NCBI RefSeq assembly: GCF_002732165.1
Contig: NZ_MRZO01000001.1
Span: forward strand, 186,001 to 250,000
DNA length: 64,000 nucleotides
Source: Staphylococcus xylosus
Lineage (GTDB): Bacteria > Bacillota > Bacilli > Staphylococcales > Staphylococcaceae
Direction: 5' to 3'
A program made the position numbers and the translations under genes. The notes beneath the pieces were generated by a model. The model did no database searches. It was not told the DNA's origin and was given only the letters and a program-made list of their open reading frames with translations. This document shows positions 49,370-60,508 of the stretch, one piece after another. Numbering within the stretch: position 1 is the stretch's first letter; each line of letters starts with the position of its first letter.

Positions 49370-50038
49370 ATGTTGAATCAAGAGCAAATATATCAATTAA
49401 TTAAACAAGGTAATTTTGAAGAAGCACTTAAAGCATTATTTGAAAATATAGAAACTAGTCCAAAAGAAGTAGAAAATTACATAAATGCTGGAATATTATT
49501 GGCTGAAGCGGGAGAAGTAGAAAAAGCTGAAAAATTCTTTCAAAGAGCAATCACTTTAGATCCGGAAAATGGTGCAATTTATTATAATTTAGGTAATGTA
49601 TATTACAATGAAGGTCGTTTTAATGAAGCGATAAAATTATACCAACAAGCGTTAAAATTTAACGTTGATAAAGTTGATACAAATTACATGATTGGTATGT
49701 CTTTTAATCAACTAGAAGCATTTAACGAAGCTTTACCGTTCTTAATGACAGCAGCGGAACTAGATGATCGTGATGATGCTGAGGTACAATTTCAATATGG
49801 ACTTGTATTATGTCATTTAGAAATGTTTGAACAAGCTATTGACCAGTTAAAGCGTGTGTTAGCAATTGATAGCAAACACGCAGATGCACTATATAATTTA
49901 GGCTTAGCGACTTATATGCAAACGGAGGATACTGACGAAGCTATTCGTCATTTTGAAGCGGCTGTAGACGCCAATCCAGATCATGTCATGAGCCATCATG
50001 CTATTAAAACATTTAAAGCTATCGCAGAGGAGGAATAA
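49370..50038 (+). CDS. Tetratricopeptide-repeat protein
   Basis: A 222-aa soluble protein made of about six TPR units, for example AEKFFQRAITLDPENGAIYYNLG near residue 53 and AIDQLKRVLAIDSKHADALYNLG near residue 158. TPRs mediate protein-protein contacts; the partner is unknown. GAGGG lies 3 nt before ATG 49370 and 6 nt before TTG 49373, so the start may be the TTG. recD2 follows after 3 bp, a conserved Firmicutes pairing. Confidence 0.88.
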   Translation: MLNQEQIYQLIKQGNFEEALKALFENIETSPKEVENYINAGILLAEAGEVEKAEKFFQRAITLDPENGAIYYNLGNVYYNEGRFNEAIKLYQQALKFNVDKVDTNYMIGMSFNQLEAFNEALPFLMTAAELDDRDDAEVQFQYGLVLCHLEMFEQAIDQLKRVLAIDSKHADALYNLGLATYMQTEDTDEAIRHFEAAVDANPDHVMSHHAIKTFKAIAEEE

Positions 50039-50041
50039 CTT

Positions 50042-52429
50042 ATGGAAAACCCTACACTATTTAACAATTCAATGATTAAAGGGACCGTTGATGCGATTTT
50101 GTTTCAAAACAAAGAGAATTTTTATACGGTTTTAAAAGTTGATACGATTGAATCCAATGAGACATTTGATTCAATGCCTACAATTGTAGGGTTTTTTCCA
50201 GATATTGCAGAAGGTGACGTCTATACATTTAAAGGCCAAGTAGTTACGCATGCAAAATATGGCAAACAATTAAAGGCTGAAACATTTGAAAAAGAGTTAC
50301 CACAAACGAAAGAAGCAATTATAAGTTATTTATCTAGTGATCTTTTTAAAGGAATAGGAAAAAAAACAGCTCAAAGTATTGTAAATAAATTAGGTGAAAA
50401 TGCAATTAGCGACATATTAAATGATCCAACTATATTAGAAAAAGTGCCTAGTTTACCTAAAAAGAAACAAAAACAAATTGCTGAACAAATCGCAAGTAAT
50501 CAAGAAACGGAACAAATTATCATTCGCCTCCATGATCTAGGTTTTGGGCCAAAGTTAGCAATGGCTATATACCAAGCATATTTAGGCGAAACACTTAACA
50601 TAGTTGAAAAAAAACCTTATCAACTTGTATATGATGTCAAAGGCATCGGTTTTAATAAGGCAGACACATTAGCGCGTAATGTCGGCATTCAATTTAACGA
50701 TGCAGAACGTCTTAAAGCAGGGTTACTTTATGTGTTAGAAGAAGAGTGTATAAAACAAGGTCATACGTATTTACCTACTAATAATGTACTAGAGATGACC
50801 CAAGATATGCTATCACAACCACCAGGTGAATTAATAGAAACTCAGCAGCTTGAGCAAGTTTTACAAGATTTAGTCAATGACACTAAATTAATTCAACAAG
50901 AAAATGAAGTTGCGATCCCAAGTTTATACTATTCAGAATTGAAAAGCGTTCAAAATTTATACCGTAATTTTTCTTATACAAATAAACTAAAAGAAATTGA
51001 GCAATCTGATTTGCTGCTTGAAATAGGAGAAATTGAGGAACGCAATAAAGTGACATATGCAGATTCTCAAAGAGAAGCCTTGCAAACAGCGATTAACTCT
51101 AAAATAATGTTACTGACTGGTGGCCCAGGTACAGGAAAAACAACTGTCATTAAAGGAATTGTTGAACTTTATGCAGAGTTGCATGGTCTATCATTAGATT
51201 ATGACGATTATCAAAATGATGATTATCCAGTAGTTCTAGGTGCGCCAACTGGACGTGCATCGAAGCGTTTGTCAGAGTCAACTGGTTTAGAGGCTATGAC
51301 GATACATCGCTTAATAGGTTGGAATCAAGATACACAACCAGAAGATATTTTAGATAATGAAATTTCTGCAAAACTTATTATTATTGATGAAATGTCTATG
51401 GTTGATACATGGTTATTCCATCAATTTTTGAGTGCTGTACCTATTGATGCGCAAGTTATACTAGTCGGTGATGAAGATCAGCTGCCATCTGTTGGACCAG
51501 GCCAAGTATTTAAAGATCTAATTGATTCGAAAGTAATTCCTCGTGTAAATTTAACTGAAGTTTACCGACAACAAGATGGTTCAAGTATTATTGAATTAGC
51601 GCATAGGATGAAACTAGGAGAAACTATTGATATTACACAGAGATTTCATGACCGTAATTTTATAAACTGTACAACAGAACAGATACCTTCAGTTGTTGAA
51701 AAAGTGGTGTCAAGTGCAGTGAATAAAGGTTATGATATGAGTGATATTCAAGTATTAGCTCCGATGTATAAAGGATCTGCAGGTATTAAGAAACTAAATA
51801 CAGTATTGCAAGATATCTTGAATCCCAAAGAACAAGATACTAGAGAAATTGAGTTTGGTGATATTGTCTTTAGAAAAGGTGATAAGGTATTACAACTAGT
51901 TAACCGACCAAGCGATAATATATTTAATGGTGATATCGGGGTCATTGTAGGCATCTTCTGGGCTAAAGAAAATGCATTAAACAAAGATGTATTGGTAGTT
52001 GATTTTGAAGGTAATGAGATTACATTTGTTCGTCAAGACTTAATGGAGTTGACGCATGCCTATTGTACTTCAATTCATAAGTCACAAGGATCAGAATTTC
52101 CAATTGTGATTATGCCAATGGTTAAACAGTACTTTAGAATGCTTCAAAAACCTATATTATATACAGGTTTAACACGTGCCAAACAGTCACTTGTGTTCTT
52201 AGGAGATCCGCAAGCATTTGATATTGGTCTAAAGACTCACGGCCAAGTGAGAATGACGCAATTGTGTGCTTTTCTTAAAGCGTATTTTAATAATGAGGAA
52301 GAAACTGAAACTGCTGATGTCAGTAAATCCTTTGATTCAGATATTATATTGTCTGAAGAAAATATATTTAAAATAAATCCAATGATTAATATGGGTGAAT
52401 TTTCCCCGTATGACTTCGTTGAAGATTGA
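50042..52429 (+). CDS. recD2: RecD2 5'-3' DNA helicase
   Basis: A 795-aa SF1B helicase not associated with RecBC. The long N-terminal part has helix-hairpin-helix-like segments (KGIGKKTAQ near residue 107). Walker A is GGPGTGKT at residues 360-367, Walker B IIDEMSMVD near 452, and motif VI is TGLTRAKQSL near 713. It is implicated in fork and mismatch repair. The stop codon lies inside the -35 box of the alaS leader promoter. Confidence 0.96.
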   Translation: MENPTLFNNSMIKGTVDAILFQNKENFYTVLKVDTIESNETFDSMPTIVGFFPDIAEGDVYTFKGQVVTHAKYGKQLKAETFEKELPQTKEAIISYLSSDLFKGIGKKTAQSIVNKLGENAISDILNDPTILEKVPSLPKKKQKQIAEQIASNQETEQIIIRLHDLGFGPKLAMAIYQAYLGETLNIVEKKPYQLVYDVKGIGFNKADTLARNVGIQFNDAERLKAGLLYVLEEECIKQGHTYLPTNNVLEMTQDMLSQPPGELIETQQLEQVLQDLVNDTKLIQQENEVAIPSLYYSELKSVQNLYRNFSYTNKLKEIEQSDLLLEIGEIEERNKVTYADSQREALQTAINSKIMLLTGGPGTGKTTVIKGIVELYAELHGLSLDYDDYQNDDYPVVLGAPTGRASKRLSESTGLEAMTIHRLIGWNQDTQPEDILDNEISAKLIIIDEMSMVDTWLFHQFLSAVPIDAQVILVGDEDQLPSVGPGQVFKDLIDSKVIPRVNLTEVYRQQDGSSIIELAHRMKLGETIDITQRFHDRNFINCTTEQIPSVVEKVVSSAVNKGYDMSDIQVLAPMYKGSAGIKKLNTVLQDILNPKEQDTREIEFGDIVFRKGDKVLQLVNRPSDNIFNGDIGVIVGIFWAKENALNKDVLVVDFEGNEITFVRQDLMELTHAYCTSIHKSQGSEFPIVIMPMVKQYFRMLQKPILYTGLTRAKQSLVFLGDPQAFDIGLKTHGQVRMTQLCAFLKAYFNNEEETETADVSKSFDSDIILSEENIFKINPMINMGEFSPYDFVED

Positions 52430-52454
52430 CATTGTCGTTGAAAATAAATACAAT
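52426..52454 (+). promoter_or_regulatory. Promoter of the alaS T-box transcript
   Basis: Perfect TTGACA (52426-52431), 17-bp spacer, TACAAT (52449-52454). The -35 contains the TGA stop of recD2. Confidence 0.85.
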
Positions 52455-52459
52455 ATAAA

Positions 52460-52720
52460 TAACTTCGCATAAAGATAAGTAAACTATGTTTTATCTTCAG
52501 AGATGTACTGGCTGGTGAAAAGTACAGTAAACATAGTTGAAAGCTACTTTGTGTCAGTAAGCATAATAACTAATTGAGTGATAAGTGTATGTTAGTAAAT
52601 TTGTTAAGACGATTGAATTGCATAATTTTAACAATGAAGTCTATAAAGATTTGCTAACACTTATAACTAGGGTGGTACCGCGAAACGTTCGTCCCTTTTA
52701 TGAGGATGGGCGTTTTTTAT
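52460..52720 (+). ncRNA. T-box leader controlling alaS (specifier GCT, Ala)
   Basis: Stem-I distal sequence GGCTGGTGAAAAG near 52510, specifier GCT at 52543-52545 followed by A, and T-box AGGGTGGTACCGCG at 52669-52682. The terminator CGTTCGTCC/GGATGGGCG (52686-52713) is followed by a T-run. Controls alaS and probably ireB-ruvX-DUF1292. 5' end approximate. Confidence 0.93.
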
Positions 52721-52777
52721 TTTCATTTTTAATGAATTACTGTTATAACTTGAGTTGAGATGGAGGAAATTTAAGGT

Positions 52778-55408
52778 ATGAAAAACTTAAAAGCGAGTGA
52801 AATTAGACAAAATTTTATCGATTATTTTGTAGAACAAGGTCATATGGTTGAACCGTCAGCACCATTAGTTCCAATTGATGATGATTCTTTACTATGGATT
52901 AATTCTGGCGTAGCAACATTGAAGAAATATTTTGATGGTAGAGAAACGCCTAGAAAACCACGTATTGTGAATTCACAAAAAGCAATTAGAACAAATGATA
53001 TTGAAAATGTAGGGTTTACTGCACGTCATCATACATTTTTTGAAATGTTAGGTAATTTCTCAATTGGTGATTATTTTAAAAAAGAGGCTATTGAATTTGC
53101 ATGGGAATTTTTGACTAGTGAGAAATGGATGGCAATGGACCCTAAAAAGTTATATGTGACTGTTCATCCAGAAGATATTGAAGCGTATCGTATATGGAAC
53201 GAAGATATTGGCTTAGAAGAAAGCAGAATTATTAGAATTGAAGGGAATTTCTGGGACATTGGGGAAGGTCCTTCAGGTCCTAATACAGAAATTTTCTATG
53301 ATCGTGGAGACAGTTATGGCAAAGATGATCCAGCTGAAGAAATGTATCCAGGTGGGGAGAACGAGCGTTTTCTTGAAGTATGGAATTTAGTGTTTAGTGA
53401 ATTCAACCATAACAAAGACCACACATATACACCATTACCAAATAAAAACATTGATACGGGTATGGGATTAGAAAGAATGGCCTCTATAGCTCAAAATGTA
53501 CGCACTAATTATGAGACAGATTTATTTATGCCAATTATTCGCGAAGTAGAAATGCTATCTGGGAAAAAATATTTAGAAAAAGATGCATACGATGTTGCAT
53601 TTAAAGTTATATCAGATCATATTCGTACGATTGCATTTGCAATTGCTGACGGCGCATTACCAGCTAACGAGGGTCGTGGTTATGTATTACGTCGTCTATT
53701 ACGTCGTGCTGTGAGATTTAGCCAATCTTTAGATATCAATGAACCATTTATGTATCAATTAGTTGATATTGTTGCTGATATCATGGAACCTTATTATCCA
53801 AATGTAAAAGAAAAGTCAGATTTTATTAAACGCGTAATCAAATCTGAAGAAGAACGTTTCCACGAAACATTAGAAGAAGGGCTTGCTATTTTAAATAATC
53901 TTGTGGCTCAAGCAAAAGAACAATCTAATGAAATTAGTGGTAAAGATGCTTTTAAATTATATGATACTTACGGGTTCCCAGTAGAACTAACCGAAGAGAT
54001 TGCAACACAAGAAAATTTATCAGTTGATATGGCTACATTTGAAACTGAAATGCAACAACAAAGAGATAGAGCTAGACAAGCAAGACAAAATTCACAATCA
54101 ATGCAAGTACAAAGTGAAGTATTGAAGAAAATCACTACTGAAAGTAAATTCGTTGGTTATGATGTTATGGACAGAGCTACAACAATTACGGACATCATTC
54201 ATAACGGCGAGTTAATTGATGTTGCAGAAGCTGGCGAAACTGTTTATTTCATTCTTAAAGAAACACCATTTTATGCTGTAAGTGGTGGACAAGTTGCCGA
54301 TCAAGGTAAAGTAAGTAATGAAAACTTTGAAATACTAGTAACTGAAGTTACGAAAGCACCTAATGGCCAAAACTTGCATAAAGGTGAGATTCAATTTGGC
54401 ACAGTAAAAACAAACGCAGAAGTATCTGCAAGTGTTAATCATAAAGAACGAAGTGCAATTAAGAAAAATCACAGTGCAACACATTTATTGCATGCAGCAT
54501 TAAAAGAAGTATTAGGCGAACATGTTAACCAAGCTGGCTCATTGGTTGAAGCAGAGCGTTTAAGATTTGATTTTTCACATTTTGGTCCAATGACTCAAGA
54601 CGAAATTGACCAAGTAGAACGTAGAGTTAATGAAGAAATATGGAATAGTATTGAAGTTAATATCCAAGAAATGCCTATCGAAGAAGCTAAGAAAATTGGC
54701 GCAATGGCACTATTTGGTGAGAAATACGGCGATGTGGTTAGAGTAGTAAATATGGCACCATTCTCAATTGAATTGTGTGGCGGTATTCATGTGAATAATA
54801 CTTCTGAAATCGGTCTATTTAAGATTGTAAGTGAATCTGGTACGGGCGCTGGAGTTAGAAGAATAGAAGCTTTAACTGGTAAATCAGCTTTCCTATATTT
54901 AGAAACAATACAAACGCAATTTAATGCTGTTAAAACTCAAGTAAAAGTTAAAACAGATGACCAAGTATTAGATAAAGTAAAACAAATGCAAACAGAAGAA
55001 AAAGAATTAGTGAAACAACTAGAACAAAAAAATAAAGAAGTTACTTCACTGAAGATGGGAGATCTTACAAATCAAGTTGAAGAAATTAACGGTTTGAAAT
55101 TCCTTGCTACAGAGGTAGAGGTACCTAACGCCAAAGCTATACGTGAAACTATGGATGATTTTAAATCAAAATTACAAGATACAGTGATTGTACTCATTAG
55201 TAATGTAGATGGTAAAGTATCTTTAGTAGCAACTGTACCAAAAGCATTTACTGACAAAGTAAAAGCTGGTGATATCATCAAAAATATGGCTCCAATTGTT
55301 GGTGGTAAAGGTGGCGGTCGCCCAGACATGGCTCAAGGTGGCGGTACTCAACCAGAAAACATAACAGAAGCATTACGATTTATTAAAGATTACATTAAAT
55401 CGCTATAA
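52778..55408 (+). CDS. alaS: Alanyl-tRNA synthetase
   Basis: An 876-aa class-II synthetase with its editing domain. The aminoacylation domain is N-terminal ([10 protein letters not shown] near residue 92, MGLERM near residue 229). The editing zinc site is His565 and His569 (HSATHLLH) with Cys667 and His671 (CGGIH). The C-Ala domain contains the glycine-rich [15 protein letters not shown] near residue 843. GGAGG precedes the ATG. First gene of a run with ireB, ruvX and DUF1292. Confidence 0.98.
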   Translation: MKNLKASEIRQNFIDYFVEQGHMVEPSAPLVPIDDDSLLWINSGVATLKKYFDGRETPRKPRIVNSQKAIRTNDIENVGFTARHHTFFEMLGNFSIGDYFKKEAIEFAWEFLTSEKWMAMDPKKLYVTVHPEDIEAYRIWNEDIGLEESRIIRIEGNFWDIGEGPSGPNTEIFYDRGDSYGKDDPAEEMYPGGENERFLEVWNLVFSEFNHNKDHTYTPLPNKNIDTGMGLERMASIAQNVRTNYETDLFMPIIREVEMLSGKKYLEKDAYDVAFKVISDHIRTIAFAIADGALPANEGRGYVLRRLLRRAVRFSQSLDINEPFMYQLVDIVADIMEPYYPNVKEKSDFIKRVIKSEEERFHETLEEGLAILNNLVAQAKEQSNEISGKDAFKLYDTYGFPVELTEEIATQENLSVDMATFETEMQQQRDRARQARQNSQSMQVQSEVLKKITTESKFVGYDVMDRATTITDIIHNGELIDVAEAGETVYFILKETPFYAVSGGQVADQGKVSNENFEILVTEVTKAPNGQNLHKGEIQFGTVKTNAEVSASVNHKERSAIKKNHSATHLLHAALKEVLGEHVNQAGSLVEAERLRFDFSHFGPMTQDEIDQVERRVNEEIWNSIEVNIQEMPIEEAKKIGAMALFGEKYGDVVRVVNMAPFSIELCGGIHVNNTSEIGLFKIVSESGTGAGVRRIEALTGKSAFLYLETIQTQFNAVKTQVKVKTDDQVLDKVKQMQTEEKELVKQLEQKNKEVTSLKMGDLTNQVEEINGLKFLATEVEVPNAKAIRETMDDFKSKLQDTVIVLISNVDGKVSLVATVPKAFTDKVKAGDIIKNMAPIVGGKGGGRPDMAQGGGTQPENITEALRFIKDYIKSL

Positions 55409-55476
55409 CTTAAAGCCATTCTCATGTAGAATGAGAATAAGAACTTTTTTATCTCGATACAAAAGGAGTGTTGTAC

Positions 55477-55737
55477 ATGGAAAATTTTGATAAAACAATG
55501 AAGTTTAATTATGATGAAATTCCAAAAGAAGATGTCAAAACAGTGTTACAAAATGTCTATAATACGTTAAAAGAAAAAGGATATAATCCAGTGAACCAAA
55601 TCGTAGGTTATTTACTATCAGGTGATCCTGCTTATATTCCGCGTAATAATGAAGCTAGAAATCAAATACGTCGCATTGATCGTGATGATATTATGGAAGA
55701 ATTAGTTTCTAGTTACTTACAAGAGAAATCTAACTAA
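55477..55737 (+). CDS. ireB: IreB family regulatory protein (UPF0297)
   Basis: An 86-aa protein; in Enterococcus faecalis IreB is phosphorylated by the kinase IreK and affects cephalosporin resistance. Conserved segments [19 protein letters not shown] (near residue 38) and [17 protein letters not shown] match the family. AAGGAG before ATG 55477 selects this start; the GTG at 55468 is inside the site. Order alaS-ireB-ruvX-DUF1292 is conserved in Firmicutes. Confidence 0.93.
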   Translation: MENFDKTMKFNYDEIPKEDVKTVLQNVYNTLKEKGYNPVNQIVGYLLSGDPAYIPRNNEARNQIRRIDRDDIMEELVSSYLQEKSN

Positions 55738-55740
55738 TAT

Positions 55741-56169
55741 ATGCTAAAACATAAAATTATTGGATTAGATGTAGGTAGTAAAACTGTTGGCATTGCAATA
55801 AGTGATCTTATGGGTTGGACAGCCCAAGGATATGATACACTCCGTATAGACGAAGAAAAAAATGAATTAGGTATAGATCAACTTGTAGATATTATACAAA
55901 AAGAGAAAGTTGGTACCGTAATTGTCGGATTACCAAAAAATATGAACAATTCTATTGGATTTCGAGGCGATGCTTCGTTACAATACAAGGAGCAACTTCA
56001 AGAAGCACTGCCATCATTAGAGATAATCATGTGGGATGAACGCTTAAGCACGATGGCTGCAGAACGTTCACTGCTTGAAGCAGATGTTTCTAGACAGAAA
56101 CGAAAAAAAGTAATTGATAAAATGGCAGCAGTGTTTATTTTGCAAGGCTATTTAGACTCATTACAATAA
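55741..56169 (+). CDS. ruvX: RuvX/YqgF-family putative Holliday junction resolvase
   Basis: A 142-aa RNase H-fold protein. Acidic residues sit in [15 protein letters not shown] near the N-terminus, and [14 protein letters not shown] near residue 98 is the second family block. The role is either junction resolution or pre-16S rRNA processing. It starts 3 bp after ireB with no own strong Shine-Dalgarno, suggesting coupling. Confidence 0.94.
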   Translation: MLKHKIIGLDVGSKTVGIAISDLMGWTAQGYDTLRIDEEKNELGIDQLVDIIQKEKVGTVIVGLPKNMNNSIGFRGDASLQYKEQLQEALPSLEIIMWDERLSTMAAERSLLEADVSRQKRKKVIDKMAAVFILQGYLDSLQ

Positions 56170-56185
56170 AAAGGAGCGTTTAATT

Positions 56186-56518
56186 ATGACTGAACACAAT
56201 CACGATTCTCAATTAGAAATTAACAACGAAGAGGAATTGCTTACACTTTATGATGAAGAAGGAAATGAAGTCTTATATCGTAAAGTTTTAGAATTCTTCC
56301 ACCCAGAATTTAAAAAAGAATATGTGATTCTTGCTGAAGAAGGCGCAGAATCTGATGATGATGATTTAATAGAATTAGTACCAATGATTAATGAACCAGA
56401 CGAAAATGGTGAAGGTGGTAAATTCTTACCTGTAGAAACAGATGAAGAGTGGGACATGATTGAAGAAGTAGTTAATACTGAAATGGACGATCAAGACCAT
56501 GACCACGACCACGAATAA
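56186..56518 (+). CDS. DUF1292 protein
   Basis: A 110-aa very acidic protein. The DUF1292 core ([19 protein letters not shown] near residue 17) is followed by an Asp/Glu stretch and a His/Asp-rich C-terminal tail (DQDHDHDHE) that could bind metal. Function unknown. AAGGAG precedes the ATG. Last gene of the alaS run. Confidence 0.9.
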   Translation: MTEHNHDSQLEINNEEELLTLYDEEGNEVLYRKVLEFFHPEFKKEYVILAEEGAESDDDDLIELVPMINEPDENGEGGKFLPVETDEEWDMIEEVVNTEMDDQDHDHDHE

Positions 56519-56584
56519 TAGATAGTATTTAGTTAAAATGCGAAAAGCATCAGAGTTTGGGACTTAAACACCTATTCTCAAAAT

Positions 56585-56622
56585 AAGAGGGCTAACCCAT
56601 TAGGGATTAGCCCTCTTTTATA
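56585..56622 (+). terminator. Terminator after the DUF1292 gene
   Basis: AAGAGGGCTAA at 56585-56595 pairs with TTAGCCCTCTT, followed by T. Ends the alaS operon. Confidence 0.92.
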
Positions 56623-56725
56623 TTTAAAATCTTATGAATTTGACCTTAAACGAGGCTCTTATACATATATTGTGACATGATTTTAATTTTATTAACAATG
56701 TTAAATAGAATCCTAAGTATTATGT

Positions 56726-56875
56726 ATGGTAGATAAAATAATGACAACAGCAATAATTATATTTTTAATTTTAATATTCACTGTGACTTTACACTTATAT
56801 TATCTAAGTGTTTGTGATAAAATATATAAAGTTAAATTTGTGCGTACATACATAAAAGAAAAAGTTTTATACTGA
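56726..56875 (+). CDS. Possible small membrane protein, unknown
   Basis: A 49-aa frame (MVDKIMTTAIII...) with one membrane helix (about residues 7-27) and a basic C-terminal tail (KIYKVKFVRTYIKEK). The Shine-Dalgarno is weak and an internal ATG at 56741 is an alternative. A hairpin with T-rich 3' flank follows at 56937, suggesting an independent transcript. No family recognised. Confidence 0.35.
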   Translation: MVDKIMTTAIIIFLILIFTVTLHLYYLSVCDKIYKVKFVRTYIKEKVLY

Positions 56876-56936
56876 ATCATAATTAAAATAAATACGCATA
56901 TTGAATTTAGGATTTAATATTTTGTTTAAATTATTT

Positions 56937-56967
56937 AATCAGTCACTTAATGACTGATTTATTTTAT
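56937..56967 (+). terminator. Possible terminator after the small membrane ORF
   Basis: AATCAGTCA (56937-56945) pairs with TGACTGATT (56951-56959), followed by TTATTTTATT. Confidence 0.6.
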
Positions 56968-57014
56968 TGCTTGAATCCAAAGTATGATTTTACAACAAAG
57001 GAAGTTATGAAGAA

Positions 57015-57656
57015 ATGGATAATAATCAATCCTATTTATTAAAATTACACAAGCAAACAGACGAAAACATAGAAACTCTAAGAACGTTTGCAGAAGAAAA
57101 TAGTGTCCCAATTGTAGATAGACTTACGCTTGAGATGATAAAGCAAGTAATCAGATTACATAAACCAACGAACATATTAGAAATTGGTACTGCTATTGGC
57201 TATAGTGCTATGCAATTTGCTTCGATATCAAAAGAAATTAAAGTGACGACAATAGAACGTGATGAAGAAATGATAAATAAAGCAAAAGCAAATATAGATT
57301 TATATGGTTTTAATAACCAAGTAAAACTAGTTGAAGGAAATGCGTTAGAACAGTTCAATCAGGTGAACGATCATACGTATGATATGATATTTATTGATGC
57401 AGCTAAAGCACAGTCAAAGAAATTTTTTGAACTATATACACCAATCTTAAAAGATGGTGGTGTTGTCGTTACAGATAATGTTTTATACCACGGTTTTGTC
57501 TCAGATATATCAATAGTACGGACACGAAATGTACGTCAAATGGTTAAAAAAGTAATAGAGTATAATGAATGGTTAATCAATCATGAAGGATACACAACTA
57601 ATTTTTTAAACATAGATGATGGTTTAGCAATTTCAATTAAAGGAGAATCACAATGA
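57015..57656 (+). CDS. trmR: tRNA 5-hydroxyuridine methyltransferase TrmR
   Basis: A 213-aa class-I SAM methyltransferase of the O-methyltransferase (COMT-like) family. The SAM site is LEIGTAIGYSA near residue 55, followed by DMIFIDAAKAQ near residue 122. In B. subtilis the gene in this context (yrrM) methylates 5-hydroxyuridine 34 to 5-methoxyuridine. Followed with 4-bp overlap by trhP1 and then trhP2, which supply the hydroxyl group, so the assignment rests on context plus family. Confidence 0.88.
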   Translation: MDNNQSYLLKLHKQTDENIETLRTFAEENSVPIVDRLTLEMIKQVIRLHKPTNILEIGTAIGYSAMQFASISKEIKVTTIERDEEMINKAKANIDLYGFNNQVKLVEGNALEQFNQVNDHTYDMIFIDAAKAQSKKFFELYTPILKDGGVVVTDNVLYHGFVSDISIVRTRNVRQMVKKVIEYNEWLINHEGYTTNFLNIDDGLAISIKGESQ

Positions 57657-58576
57657 CAGAATTATTAGTTACACCCAAATCTGTTAATCATATTGAAGTG
57701 TTAATTGAAAAAGGGGCTGATGCGTTTGTGATAGGTGAGCAGAAATTTGGGTTGAGGCTTGCTGGTGAATTTAATAGAGAGGCCATGCGAGAAGCTGTAA
57801 ACCTGGCTCACAGTAAAGATAAAAAGATATATGCAGCTGTGAATGGGCTTTTTCACAACTATCATTTAAATGCTGTTGAATCATATATAGAATTTTTACA
57901 CGAAATTAACGTGGATCGTATTATTTTTGGTGACCCTGCAGTAATCATGTTTGTTAAAAATCAGGACAACCCGATTCCACTTAATTGGGATGCTGAAACG
58001 TTAGTTACAAATTATTTTCAGTGTAATTACTGGGGTAAAAAAGGTGCCAAACGTGCACAATTAGCAAGAGAGTTAAATTTAGAAGAAATACTAAATATAA
58101 AAGCGAATGCAAATGTAGAAATTGAAGTACAAGTCCATGGCATGACATGTATGTTTCAATCTAAGCGCATGTTGTTAGGGAACTATTACACATTCCAAGA
58201 GCGACAATTAAAAATTGAGCGTAATCTAGTAGCTGATGAATTATTATTATATGACGAAGAACGTGATAACAAATATCCAGTTTTCGAAGATTATAATGGA
58301 ACACACATTATGTCTCCGCATGATATATGCTTAATAGAAGAATTAGACGTTTTATTAGAGGCTGGTATAGATGCATTAAAAATTGATGGTGTGTTACAGT
58401 CAGAAGAATATATAAATGTATGTACTGAACAATACAGAGAAGCCATTGATTTATATAATGAAGACCCCGAAGCCTATGAAGATGAAAAATTTATGCTAGT
58501 TGATCCAATTGAAGCGATACAACCAGAACATCGACCATTTGATGAGGGATTCTTATATAAACAAACAGTATATTAA
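57653..58576 (+). CDS. trhP1: U32-family tRNA hydroxylation protein TrhP1
   Basis: A 307-aa peptidase-U32-family protein. Its segment EVQVHGMTCMFQSKRMLLGNY near residue 160 corresponds to the U32 signature but lacks most of the cysteines of its neighbour. In B. subtilis YrrN and YrrO (TrhP1/TrhP2) are both needed for 5-hydroxyuridine 34 in tRNA; protease activity is not implied. Overlaps trmR by 4 bp. Confidence 0.87.
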   Translation: MTELLVTPKSVNHIEVLIEKGADAFVIGEQKFGLRLAGEFNREAMREAVNLAHSKDKKIYAAVNGLFHNYHLNAVESYIEFLHEINVDRIIFGDPAVIMFVKNQDNPIPLNWDAETLVTNYFQCNYWGKKGAKRAQLARELNLEEILNIKANANVEIEVQVHGMTCMFQSKRMLLGNYYTFQERQLKIERNLVADELLLYDEERDNKYPVFEDYNGTHIMSPHDICLIEELDVLLEAGIDALKIDGVLQSEEYINVCTEQYREAIDLYNEDPEAYEDEKFMLVDPIEAIQPEHRPFDEGFLYKQTVY

Positions 58577-58589
58577 TGGAGGTTGAACA

Positions 58590-59858
58590 GTGGAAATTTT
58601 AGAAGAAATTAATATTCAAAATAAACCTAAAATGAAAAAGCCTGAACTTCTTGCACCAGCTGGAAATTTAGAAAAACTGAAAATCGCCGTACATTATGGG
58701 GCAGATGCTGTTTTTCTAGGTGGACAAGCATACGGTTTGAGATCAAACGCTGATAACTTTACACTAGCAGAAATAAAAGAAGGCGTTGAATTTGCCCAAC
58801 GATATAATGCTAAAATTTATGTTACTACCAACATAATCGCTCATGATGAAAACATGGAAGGTTTAGATGACTATTTGCGTGACTTAGCATTGGCGGGTGT
58901 TACAGGCATTATTGTTGCAGATCCGTTAATTATTGAGACTTGTAAAAGCGTTGCGCCAGAATTAGAAATTCATTTATCTACGCAACAATCTCTTTCAAAT
59001 TATAAAGCGGTTGAATTTTGGAAAGAAGAAGGTTTGGATAGAGTTGTTTTAGCACGTGAGACCGGTGCAATGGAAATGAAAGAAATGAAAGAGCAAGTAG
59101 ATATCGAGATTGAATCATTTATACATGGAGCTATGTGTATTGCTTATTCAGGTAGATGTACTTTAAGTAATCATATGACTGCAAGAGATTCAAACAGAGG
59201 CGGCTGTTGTCAAAGTTGCCGTTGGGATTATGATCTACTGCAAGTGGAATCTGACGGGGAATTAGATTTATATTATGGTGATGAAGAAGTGACGCCATTT
59301 GCAATGAGTCCGAAAGATTTAAAATTAATAGAATCAATTCCAAATATGATGGATATTGGTGTTGATTCATTGAAAATAGAAGGACGTATGAAATCAATTC
59401 ATTATATTGCTACAGTTGTTTCTGTTTATAGAAAAGTAATTGATGCTTACGCCAATGACCCTGAAAATTTCAAAATCAAACAGGAATGGTTGATAGAATT
59501 AGATAAATGCGCCAATAGAGATACTGCTTCTGCTTTTATAGAAGGGACACCTGGTTATGAAGAGCAAATGTTCGGACATCAAAATAAGAAAAATTCAGCT
59601 TATGACTTCTGTGGATTAGTATTAGATTATGATGAGAAAACTAAGATTGCAACGATTCAACAACGAAATAAGTTTGAGCCTGGGCAAGAAATAGAATTTT
59701 TTGGACCAGAAATTGAGACTTTTCGACAAGTTGTAGAAACAATTTATGACGAAGAAGGTAATGAACTTGATGCTGCCCGTCACCCATTACAAATTGTGCA
59801 AATTAAAGTTAATCATCCAATTTATGCAAATAACATGATGAGAAAGGAAATTGGATAA
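58590..59858 (+). CDS. trhP2: U32-family tRNA hydroxylation protein TrhP2
   Basis: A 422-aa U32-family protein. The signature [16 protein letters not shown] starts near residue 173, followed by [12 protein letters not shown] near residue 204, giving a cysteine-rich site suited to an iron-sulfur cluster (inference). GTG start with GGAGG 7 nt upstream. Its stop overlaps the udk start by 1 bp. Works with TrhP1 to make 5-hydroxyuridine 34. Confidence 0.9.
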   Translation: MEILEEINIQNKPKMKKPELLAPAGNLEKLKIAVHYGADAVFLGGQAYGLRSNADNFTLAEIKEGVEFAQRYNAKIYVTTNIIAHDENMEGLDDYLRDLALAGVTGIIVADPLIIETCKSVAPELEIHLSTQQSLSNYKAVEFWKEEGLDRVVLARETGAMEMKEMKEQVDIEIESFIHGAMCIAYSGRCTLSNHMTARDSNRGGCCQSCRWDYDLLQVESDGELDLYYGDEEVTPFAMSPKDLKLIESIPNMMDIGVDSLKIEGRMKSIHYIATVVSVYRKVIDAYANDPENFKIKQEWLIELDKCANRDTASAFIEGTPGYEEQMFGHQNKKNSAYDFCGLVLDYDEKTKIATIQQRNKFEPGQEIEFFGPEIETFRQVVETIYDEEGNELDAARHPLQIVQIKVNHPIYANNMMRKEIG

Positions 59859-60481
59859 TGAAAAGTACAACAATAATCGGTATAGCTGGTGGGTCTGGAT
59901 CAGGTAAAACATCAGTCACAAATGAAATTATGAAAAATTTAGAAGGTCATAGTGTTGCACTATTGGCTCAAGACTATTATTATAAAGACCAATCGCATTT
60001 AACTTTTGATGAACGTTTGGAAACCAATTATGACCATCCTTTTGCTTTTGATAATGACTTGTTAATTGAAAATTTAACCGACTTAAGAAATGGTAAGCAG
60101 GTTGAAGTGCCAACGTACGATTATACAAATCATACAAGAAGTGAGGAAACGATTGCATTTGAGCCAAAAGATGTTATTATCGTAGAAGGTATATTTGCAC
60201 TTGAAAACAAAACATTAAGAGATTTAATGGATGTAAAAATTTATGTCGATACAGATGCTGATTTACGTATATTAAGACGTCTTCTTAGGGACACTGAAGA
60301 AAGAGGGCGTACAATGGATTCTGTAATTAATCAATATCTAAATGTAGTTCGACCAATGCACAATCAATTTATAGAACCTACAAAAAGATACGCAGATATT
60401 ATTATTCCAGAAGGTGGAAGTAATAAAGTAGCAATCGATATAATGACAACTAAGATTCAAACTTTAGTAAGTAAACAATAG
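59858..60481 (+). CDS. udk: Uridine kinase
   Basis: Udk phosphorylates uridine and cytidine in pyrimidine salvage. The 207-aa protein has the P-loop GGSGSGKTS at residues 11-19, AQDYYYKD near residue 38 and VEGIFALEN near residue 109. One-base overlap with trhP2. greA follows after 27 bp. Confidence 0.96.
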   Translation: MKSTTIIGIAGGSGSGKTSVTNEIMKNLEGHSVALLAQDYYYKDQSHLTFDERLETNYDHPFAFDNDLLIENLTDLRNGKQVEVPTYDYTNHTRSEETIAFEPKDVIIVEGIFALENKTLRDLMDVKIYVDTDADLRILRRLLRDTEERGRTMDSVINQYLNVVRPMHNQFIEPTKRYADIIIPEGGSNKVAIDIMTTKIQTLVSKQ

Positions 60482-60508
60482 TATTTATATGTAAAGGAAG
60501 ATGACATA

